Origin: JAZLJD01 sp045617725 | GTDB lineage: Bacteria; Bacillota; Clostridia; Lachnospirales; Lachnospiraceae | Reading direction: 5' to 3' | DNA length: 19,558 bases | NCBI GenBank assembly: GCA_045617725.1 | Contig: JAZLJD010000012.1 | Span: 1-19,558 of the forward strand | Shown here: positions 13,540-19,558 of the stretch, piece after piece | Numbering within the stretch: position 1 is the first letter of the stretch | How the letters are laid out: the number at the start of each line of letters is the position of its first letter | Made by a program: the position numbers and the translations under genes | The notes under the pieces: model-generated | What the model was told of the DNA's origin: nothing | What the model saw: the letters and a program-made list of their open reading frames with translations, nothing else | Database searches by the model: none

Positions 13540-15948
13540 CTATTGATCCAGTCTCATTGTAAGCGAAATGCGCTTCTTTTGCACATCCACTTCCAATACT
13601 TTCACTTCTACAATGTCGCCCACGCTGACTGCTTCAAGCGGATGCTTGATGTAGCGGTCCGTGATGCGGGAAATATGTACCAATCCATCCTGATGAACGC
13701 CGATATCGACGAATACACCAAAATCGATGACATTACGAACGGTGCCCTTTAGTATCATGCCGGGCTTCAAATCTTCGAGGTTCATGACATCGCTGCGCAG
13801 AATGGGCGCAGGCATACTCTCACGCGGGTCACGTGAAGGCTTCTCAAGTTCCCGAAGGATATCGTCTAAGGTAATCACACCGATTCCGAGCTCACTTGCG
13901 AGTTTGTCACGGTCCCTGACACGGGAGGCCAAAGAGGACAGTTCTGCCCCGGCAGCCATCTTCATCTCGCCGGATGCGGATACGCCCGAAGCGCCTGTCT
14001 TTCCGGATACAGCCTTACCCTGACTGCTTTCGAGGACAACTCCGCTCATGGCTGCGGCCAGGGCCTTGCCCATTGCGGTGTTCGTATTCTTTATAACAAT
14101 CGGTTTCTGAGCCGGCTTGCCACTGCGGGCATTGTTCTTGGCACCGGAAGAAGCCTGCGACTGTGCTGATTTGGAAGCGGCTGCTTTCTTTTGAGCCTGC
14201 GACTGTGCGGCCTTGACATCCTCCATGGAAATTCCAAGCTTCTCCATGAGCTTTAAGGTAGCTTCGTAGGACTCGGGATGCACGCTGGTTGCATCCAAGG
14301 GATTACTGCCATCCTGTATACGCATGAAGCCCGCACACTGCTCGAAGGCCTTAGGTCCTAACTTCGGGACCTTCAAAAGATCAGCACGGCTGTCAAAACG
14401 GCCGTTTTTCTCGCGATACTCAACGATGTTCCGGGCGATTGTTTTGGTAATACCGGATATATATTCAAGAAGCGGTGCCGATGCGGTATTTAAGTCAACA
14501 CCGACACGGTTTACGCTGTCTTCCACAACACCCGTGAGGGCATCGGAAAGCTTCTTTTGGTTCATGTCATGCTGGTACTGACCTACGCCGATGGATTTCG
14601 GGTCAATCTTGACGAGTTCGGCAAGCGGATCCTGCAGACGGCGGGCAATGGAGGCTGCACTACGCTGTCCCACGTCAAACTGCGGGAATTCCTCGGTTGC
14701 CAGCTTCGATGCGGAATAAACGGATGCACCGGCTTCATTGACAATGACATACTGAAGCGGGGTATCCACCTGCTTAATCAGCTCGACGATTACCTGCTCC
14801 GATTCACGGGAAGCGGTTCCGTTTCCGACCGAAATAAGCTCTACATGATACTTCTTAATAAGCTGCTTCAAAATGGCGATGGATTCCTCCACCTTGTTCT
14901 GCGGAGCTGTCGGGAAAATAACCTTGGTATCAAGGACCTTGCCGGTCGGATCCACGATGGCAAGCTTGCAACCCGTACGGAATGCGGGGTCCCAGCCCAA
15001 AACAACCTTGCCCTGAATCGGAGGTTGCATAAGGAGCTGCTCAAGATTCTTGCCGAATACGGAAATAGCACCATCCTCTGCCTTCTCGGTCAGTTCATTT
15101 CGAATATCACGTTCAATGGAAGGAGCAATCAGACGCTCGTACGCATCCTGACAGGTTGCCTTAAGATAAGGCTCCGTAACCGCATTCTCCTTCGTAATCA
15201 TCTGCTTCTCGAGATAACGCAGGATCTGCTCCTCGGGTGCCGTAACCTTAACCTGAAGGAAATCTTCTTTTTCGCCTCGGTTCAGAGCCAGGGTACGATG
15301 GCCGGCCACCTTGGAAACGGGCTCCTGATAGTTATAGTACATCTCGTAAACGGACTGTGCCTTCTCATCCTTGGCTGTGGAAGTAAGCACGCCTGCATCA
15401 AAGGTCGCCTTGCGGATGTAGGTTCTATAGTCCGCATTGTCCGATATGCTCTCCGCGATGATGTCACAGGCGCCCTGAAGGGCATCCTCCGGCGTCATCA
15501 CTTCCTTCTCGGGATTCACGAACTCGCGAGCCGCCTCCAAAAGGAAAGTCGTAATCTCCTGCGCCAGAATCATCTGTGCAAGCGGATCCAGTCCACGCTC
15601 CTTGGCCACACTGGCTCTCGTCTTACGCTTCGGGCGGTACGGTCTGTACAAATCGTCCACCGCAACCATGGTCTGTGCTGCGAGAATCTTCTCCCGAAGT
15701 TCCTCCGTCAGCATGCCCTGCTCTTCAATGGACGCCAGAACCTGCTGCTTTTTGTCCTCCAAATTACGAAGATAGTTCAGTCTCTCATATAAATCACGGA
15801 GCTGCTCGTCGTTTAAGGAACCGGTCGCCTCCTTACGATATCTGGCGATGAAAGGAATCGTGTTGCCCTCATCAATCAGCTTCACGGCAGCTTCCACCTG
15901 CTCGCGACGTACCTTCAGTTCCTCAGTAATCTGCTTAATTATATCCAT
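13540..15948 (-). CDS. tex: Tex-family S1 RNA-binding transcription accessory protein
   Basis: This 802-residue Tex homologue is a nucleic-acid-binding protein related to eukaryotic Spt6. The order seen is the N-terminal helical part (residues 1-300, EGNTIPFIARYRKEATGSL, DDLYRPYRPKRKTRA), a YqgF/RNase H-like domain (about 312-440, LGWDPAFRTGCKLAIVD, VGNGTASRES), helix-hairpin-helix motifs (about 482-548), and an S1 domain (about 727-798, GTVRNVIDFGVFVDIG, HQDGLVHIS). An Ala/Ser/Lys-rich low-complexity insert lies at about 578-675, between the HhH part and the conserved LDDILRELEKPSRDPR, making the protein longer than the usual 720-770. The binding site before the ATG is weak. It is last in the prfB-led gene string, 46 bases after the NodB gene. 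Confidence 0.95.
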   Translation of the reverse strand: MDIIKQITEELKVRREQVEAAVKLIDEGNTIPFIARYRKEATGSLNDEQLRDLYERLNYLRNLEDKKQQVLASIEEQGMLTEELREKILAAQTMVAVDDLYRPYRPKRKTRASVAKERGLDPLAQMILAQEITTFLLEAAREFVNPEKEVMTPEDALQGACDIIAESISDNADYRTYIRKATFDAGVLTSTAKDEKAQSVYEMYYNYQEPVSKVAGHRTLALNRGEKEDFLQVKVTAPEEQILRYLEKQMITKENAVTEPYLKATCQDAYERLIAPSIERDIRNELTEKAEDGAISVFGKNLEQLLMQPPIQGKVVLGWDPAFRTGCKLAIVDPTGKVLDTKVIFPTAPQNKVEESIAILKQLIKKYHVELISVGNGTASRESEQVIVELIKQVDTPLQYVIVNEAGASVYSASKLATEEFPQFDVGQRSAASIARRLQDPLAELVKIDPKSIGVGQYQHDMNQKKLSDALTGVVEDSVNRVGVDLNTASAPLLEYISGITKTIARNIVEYREKNGRFDSRADLLKVPKLGPKAFEQCAGFMRIQDGSNPLDATSVHPESYEATLKLMEKLGISMEDVKAAQSQAQKKAAASKSAQSQASSGAKNNARSGKPAQKPIVIKNTNTAMGKALAAAMSGVVLESSQGKAVSGKTGASGVSASGEMKMAAGAELSSLASRVRDRDKLASELGIGVITLDDILRELEKPSRDPRESMPAPILRSDVMNLEDLKPGMILKGTVRNVIDFGVFVDIGVHQDGLVHISRITDRYIKHPLEAVSVGDIVEVKVLEVDVQKKRISLTMRLDQ

Positions 15949-15994
15949 AAAATTTTGTTACCTGCTTTGCCAAAAATTAATCTGTTGCCAAAAA

Positions 15995-17317
15995 TTATTC
16001 CACAACCGAATACATTACCTTGTGGTCGGGAGTTACGCCCTTCTTCACAAACATCTCGGGAACCGTAACAAACCGATAGCCCTCCGAAAGCAGCCAGGGA
16101 ATGGCTTCCTTTAAGGCATCCACGGTATTCTGATTCCACTCCATGTCATGAAGCAGGATAATGGTACCGTCCTTCACGCCCTCTTTGATGCGTTTAAGTC
16201 GCTCCTCGGCGGACACGGTGGGAACCCAGTCCTCCACGCCCATGCCACAGATAAAGGTCTTGTCGATGGTCTCGAACATCAAATCGTTCGTTACGATAAA
16301 GGGCGGGCGGAAGAAGCTCGGGCGAACGCCGGTAATGCTCATAATGAGTTCGTCGGTTACGCGGATTTCTTCCTCAATCTGCTCCTTCGTGAACTTGTCC
16401 ATGAAGCCATGTGTCATGGAATGGTTCTCGATACTGCAGCCCATGTCGAAGGCGCGCTTGATCTGATGCTTGTTTTCCGGCTTCACATAGTCGTGAATGA
16501 TGAAAAAGCTGGCAGTAATCTTGTACTGCTCCAGAAGATCCAGCACCTGCGGCGTGATGGTGTTGTTGGGACCGTCGTCAAAGGACAGTGCAACAAGTTT
16601 CTCTTTCTTTGGTAATAAATCATCGTACATAATGGTCACCCCCATGTTTAGATAACAATCTATCCATAAAAACGCGATTCCGAAGCTGAACAGTCCCACA
16701 AAATACAGCGGCAGCATCGACAGATACAGCCCGATGAGCCCCCAGGGGCGGCGCCGGAACATGCGTATGGATTCTTTCATAATCTGTCCTGCCGTCGCAT
16801 TGCAGTAATCGGCAAGAAGATAAAAACAATAGGTAAACGGCAGTGCCACAAGAAAGTCCACTGCAAAAGACAACGCTTCATACGGCAGTAAGGAAAGATA
16901 AATCCGAAGAAGTACGGTTTCCGTACTGTTCATACTTGCGAAAATACCCGGAAGCCTTGCCAAAAAGGACGCTATGGAAGGAATCAGGTATATCAGAATT
17001 GCCTTGGTGGGCGCCTGCTTAAGACCGATAAATATATCCCGCGGCAAAACCGGCCTGCCACGAAGCACTCCCAGATAAATATAGGAAAGTCCGTAACTTA
17101 GGACAGGATAAAGGCACAGAAGGAATAACTCTATCAGCAAAAACAGAATAAATCCCGGGATGCTCGCCGTGTTCACAAAGCGAAGGAGTAAAGACCTTAC
17201 GCAGGAAAAGACCAGCGACATAAACAGTGCCGATATGATTAACAAAAGATAATGGCCACGCAAAGCATCACGGGCCATTCCTTTAATTTCTTTTATGGTT
17301 CTATATCTGTACTTCAT
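15995..17317 (-). CDS. DUF975 membrane domain fused to NodB-type polysaccharide deacetylase
   Basis: This 440-residue protein has two parts. Residues 1-235 form a DUF975-like membrane domain with about five or six hydrophobic helices, ending in the typical NMGVTIMYDDLL. Residues 238-425 form a NodB-homology carbohydrate deacetylase: SFDDGP (D247, D248), NHSMTH (H299, H303), RPPF (337-340), VEDW (D363) and LLHDM (H390). All metal and catalytic motifs are present, so the enzyme looks active, removing acetyl groups from peptidoglycan or another surface polymer. Orientation is not certain, but a membrane anchor before a deacetylase implies extracellular activity. AAAGGTG lies a few bases before the ATG. 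The two domains usually occur as separate proteins. Confidence 0.9.
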   Translation of the reverse strand: MKYRYRTIKEIKGMARDALRGHYLLLIISALFMSLVFSCVRSLLLRFVNTASIPGFILFLLIELFLLCLYPVLSYGLSYIYLGVLRGRPVLPRDIFIGLKQAPTKAILIYLIPSIASFLARLPGIFASMNSTETVLLRIYLSLLPYEALSFAVDFLVALPFTYCFYLLADYCNATAGQIMKESIRMFRRRPWGLIGLYLSMLPLYFVGLFSFGIAFLWIDCYLNMGVTIMYDDLLPKKEKLVALSFDDGPNNTITPQVLDLLEQYKITASFFIIHDYVKPENKHQIKRAFDMGCSIENHSMTHGFMDKFTKEQIEEEIRVTDELIMSITGVRPSFFRPPFIVTNDLMFETIDKTFICGMGVEDWVPTVSAEERLKRIKEGVKDGTIILLHDMEWNQNTVDALKEAIPWLLSEGYRFVTVPEMFVKKGVTPDHKVMYSVVE

Positions 17318-17335
17318 GTTTCACCTTTCACGAGG

Positions 17336-17821
17336 TTAAGCTTTTACATCAACATGAGCGCCTTCCGTTGCCAGAGCATCCACTGCCTTGGCCTTCTTCT
17401 GATACGGATTCTTCTCATCGGTATAACGAATGGTGGAAGTCGTTTCTCCACCTGCTACATAAACACGGCCGCATTCGGGACACACGGCGGTTCGAAGGGA
17501 AACACCTACGGATATAACCTGCGCATTACTCTTCTGCGCTGCTTTCGTAAACGCATTGCTGACATGCTCCTGCTCATGAGCCCGAACCATGGTAGCCTCG
17601 GCGCCCTGCGCAATATGGGTCGGAGACTTAAACGACACATTCTCGTTCGAGCCGTCCTGGTACTTACGTCTTTTGCAGGTCTGACATTCCTTCGGTGCAC
17701 CGGTCTTCCCGGTCTGTCCGGCCTTTTGAGCCTGCATCTCGCCTTCCGCACGCCCCGTGCGCTCTACGCCGGTTGTGCCGATTACAGGATTCTGATTCTG
17801 AAAGGAAACTGCAATATTCAT
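17336..17821 (-). CDS. SprA-like HExxH protein, putative metalloprotease
   Basis: This 161-residue protein has a Gln/Gly-rich N-terminal part and a Cys pair ECQTCKRRKYQDGSN (C46, C49), followed by NVSFKSPTHI. Its VRAHEQEHVSNA segment gives an HExxH motif (H82, E83, H86). A second Cys pair CPECGRVYVAGG (C114, C117) could bind zinc. The arrangement resembles the SprA-related family, annotated as putative metalloproteases from the motif only. There is no signal peptide. GGGAGG lies five bases before the start. It is 17 bases downstream of the small membrane protein gene and 18 bases upstream of the NodB gene, within the same probable operon. Family likeness is from memory and activity is unproven. 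Confidence 0.75.
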   Translation of the reverse strand: MNIAVSFQNQNPVIGTTGVERTGRAEGEMQAQKAGQTGKTGAPKECQTCKRRKYQDGSNENVSFKSPTHIAQGAEATMVRAHEQEHVSNAFTKAAQKSNAQVISVGVSLRTAVCPECGRVYVAGGETTSTIRYTDEKNPYQKKAKAVDALATEGAHVDVKA

Positions 17822-17838
17822 AAATACCTCCCTTCCGA

Positions 17839-18234
17839 CTACTCCAAGTATGGAGTTATGTCAACTCCGAAGACACTCTGCATGGTATCTGCAAAAGATA
17901 CATCCGTGTTCTCCTCATAAATCGTGTTCATATCATTCATCATCATTTTGAAATTCCCGGGGAGCAAAAGCACAAGCACCGTCATGCCGACCACACAGAA
18001 ATTAATCGCCATACCTGCTGCCGAGCACAGGATTCCCACGAGTGCCGGCGTTGCCAGCTTGCCCTTTTTGGGTCTTGAAATACATGCAAACGTAATCCCC
18101 AGGGAGCCAAAAAGAAAGCCAAACACAGGATAAATAAAGCAGACTATGGAGGACGCAAGTGCGGTGATTCCTGCTGTAAAGGAATGCTTCGCCATTCTGT
18201 CCGCATACTCAAATTCATCATTCTTAAAAAACAT
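17839..18234 (-). CDS. Small membrane protein, DUF4190-like, coupled to prfB
   Basis: This 131-residue protein has a charged N-terminus (MFFKNDEFEYADRMAKHSF) and two hydrophobic segments around residues 17-45 and 57-90, separated by a basic turn ISRPKKGKLATPA. An acidic, probably external C-terminal tail follows. The two-helix hairpin pattern resembles DUF4190-type proteins; function unknown. The ATG shares one base with the prfB stop codon (TAATG) and uses a GAGGAG inside the end of prfB, so translation is coupled. A longer frame starting upstream inside prfB is unlikely. Confidence 0.7.
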   Translation of the reverse strand: MFFKNDEFEYADRMAKHSFTAGITALASSIVCFIYPVFGFLFGSLGITFACISRPKKGKLATPALVGILCSAAGMAINFCVVGMTVLVLLLPGNFKMMMNDMNTIYEENTDVSFADTMQSVFGVDITPYLE

Positions 18235-19359
18235 TAAGCATTCTCCTCTGCCTGCGGGCGATTCTGCCACTTCAGAAAAGCGGTAATAAAGCCATCGATA
18301 TCGCCGTCCAGCACTGCAGAAGCATTGGCCGTCTCATAGTCGGTTCTGGTATCCTTGACCATGGTATAGGGCTGTAAGACATACGAACGAATCTGACTGC
18401 CCCATGCGATTTCTTTAATCTCACCACGGATATCGGAAAGCTTCTCCGCATGAGCCTCCTGCTGCAGAAGGTATAGCTTGGCCTTCAGCATCTGCATGGC
18501 CTTGTCCTTATTCTGGAACTGAGATCGTTCGTTTTGGCACTGAACAACCACGCCGGTCGGAAGATGCGTAATACGAATCGCCGAAGAGGTCTTGTTGATG
18601 TGCTGACCACCGGCACCGGAAGAACGGTAGGTATCAATACGAAGGTCTTCCGGATTAATGTCAATATCAATATCATCATCGATGTCCGGCATAACATCCA
18701 GGGATACAAAGGATGTCTGACGCTTGCCCTGGGCATTAAAAGGCGAAATACGCACGAGACGGTGCACGCCCTTTTCGGCCTTTAAGTAGCCGTACGCGTT
18801 GAGACCGTTCACCTGGAACGTCACGGACTTAATGCCTGCTTCATCTCCGTCGAGGAAATCAAGGAGGTCCACGGTAAATCCCTTACGCTCGGCCCACCGC
18901 GTGTACATACGATACAACATGGCAGCCCAGTCACAGCTCTCCGTACCGCCTGCACCTGCATTAATCTTAAGAATTGCATTCTTATTATCGTACTCTCCCG
19001 TTAACAGGGTATTAATACGAAGTTCTTCAAGCACGGTAACAAAGGAATCCAGCTCCTCCTGAATGGCAGGCACCATCTCGGGATCATTCTCCTCATAGCC
19101 CATCTGAATGAGCTCCAGAATGTCCTTAAACTGCTGCGAAAGATGATTACAGGTATCCACCTCGTCCTTCATTGCCTTATACTCGCGCATAATCTGGTTC
19201 GAATGCTCCGGGTCGTCCCAGAAATTCGGTTCCTCCATCATGCGGCTTAATTCTTCAATCTTCTGCTCTTTGAAAGCTAAGTTAAAGTGAATCCCTTACT
19301 TCCGCTAACGGTGTTTCATAAGATAAGAGAGTTACTTTCATCTGGTCTAACTCAACCAT
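18234..19359 (-). CDS. prfB: Peptide chain release factor 2, +1 programmed frameshift
   Basis: RF2 ends translation at UGA and UAA. The gene starts at ATG 19359 with GGTGGTG six bases upstream, runs 25 codons to an in-frame TAA (19282-19284), and continues in the +1 frame from 19283 to the stop at 18234. The joined protein has 374 residues: the start MVELDQMKVTLLSYE, then DSL-NLAFKEQKIEEL across the shift. The stop-recognition motif SPF is at 205-207 and the catalytic GGQ at 250-252, the same numbers as in Escherichia coli RF2. The shift site CTT TAA C has an upstream AGGG. It is the first gene of a string running to tex. Identity is certain. Confidence 0.97.
19281..19295 (-). promoter_or_regulatory. 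prfB programmed +1 frameshift site with UAA stop
   Basis: Minus strand AGGGATTCACTTTAAC: a Shine-Dalgarno-like AGGG, then the slippery CTT codon (19285-19287) and stop TAA (19284-19282) followed by C. Slipping by one base reads AAC (Asn) next. The classical site is CTT TGA C. Confidence 0.95.
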
Positions 19360-19381
19360 TAACTTCACCACCTTTATTACT

Positions 19382-19400
19382 CCCTGCCATCCGGGCAGGG
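19382..19400 (-). promoter_or_regulatory. Hairpin at the 5' end of the prfB transcript
   Basis: Perfect 7-bp stem CCCTGCC-N5-GGCAGGG with no T run on either side. If the promoter at 19410-19437 is right, the transcript begins at about 19403, so the hairpin is at its very 5' end and may stabilise the message. It lies about 8 bases before the ribosome binding site. Confidence 0.5.
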
Positions 19401-19409
19401 AAATTGATA

Positions 19410-19437
19410 ATTATATTCTAGTATGAGCGTTTCTAAA
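19410..19437 (-). promoter_or_regulatory. Promoter of prfB
   Basis: On the minus strand TTTAGA (19432-19437), a 16-bp spacer and a perfect TATAAT (19410-19415). Confidence 0.5.
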
Positions 19438-19476
19438 TAACCGGACCTTTTACGAAGGATGTTTTCGTGAGAACGA

Positions 19477-19522
19477 GTTTCAAAAACGTAGGCGTAGCGG
19501 GCTACGTCGAGGCTTTTGAAAC
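19477..19522. repeat. Inverted repeat upstream of prfB
   Basis: Perfect 9-bp arms GTTTCAAAA (19477-19485) and TTTTGAAAC (19514-19522) enclose an inner CGTAG/CTACG pairing. It is not followed by a T run on the minus strand, so it is not a clear terminator. No gene is visible between it and the window end. Confidence 0.55.
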
Positions 19523-19558
19523 GAAGTAATCGCGGAAACAGCCGAGTAATAAAGTCTG

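Noticed and set aside
14557..15792. 411-codon plus-strand open frame inside tex
   Set aside because: It is antisense to the well-supported tex gene, has no binding site and reads as a codon shadow.
15960..15992. Direct repeat of ttgccaaaaatta upstream of tex
   Set aside because: Two short AT-rich copies 17-18 bases apart in a spacer; too little to support a site.
19242..19359. prfB as a broken gene because of its in-frame stop
   Set aside because: The stop lies at the conserved frameshift position and the +1 reading gives a full RF2.

Overview
The window looks like chromosome from a Lachnospiraceae-type member of the Clostridia (Bacillota). The grounds are moderate GC, strong GGAGG-type ribosome binding sites, ECF-type vitamin uptake under FMN and preQ1 riboswitches, lipoproteins with acidic Ser/Pro-rich linkers, a double-TIR/TPR protein of a kind I associate with gut Clostridia, and a prfB-led gene string. 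No RNA genes or CRISPR array were seen. All assignments come from reading the sequence and from memory of families; no search was run.

The left part (1-7860) is accessory. An IS110-family element (about 22-1490, minus strand) has paired inverted and direct repeats at its ends and a structured noncoding leader. It lies against a small coding remnant downstream of a two-gene HipB/HipA-like module (1630-2984). In that module the DNA-binding protein carries an extra C-terminal domain and the kinase has no N-terminal subdomain. Its promoter is surrounded by three perfect inverted repeats, two of them identical in half-site and 32 bp apart. Next come an acidic lipoprotein (3316-4281) and an 880-residue protein with two TIR domains, Sel1-like repeats and an exactly 47-residue-periodic TPR array (4367-7009). 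From about 7059 to 7856 there is no gene but a large nested imperfect palindrome with a multi-hairpin core, 100-bp tandem arms and REP-like GTGACA/GGGGACG edges.

The middle (7857-13499) is mixed. It holds ribU behind an FMN riboswitch with an intrinsic terminator, an unknown protein, a secreted zinc-protease-like lipoprotein, a three-gene minus-strand operon (small unknown protein, TraX-like membrane protein, DEDDh exonuclease), and divergent from it queT behind a preQ1-I riboswitch. The two divergent promoters overlap at their -10 elements.

The right part (13540-19359) is a minus-strand gene string reading prfB, a small membrane protein, a SprA-like HExxH protein, a DUF975-NodB fusion and tex. 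prfB keeps the classical +1 frameshift, but the in-frame stop is UAA rather than the usual UGA. The strongest candidates for something new are the palindromic element, the rearranged Hip module, the TIR/TPR protein and the UAA frameshift site.
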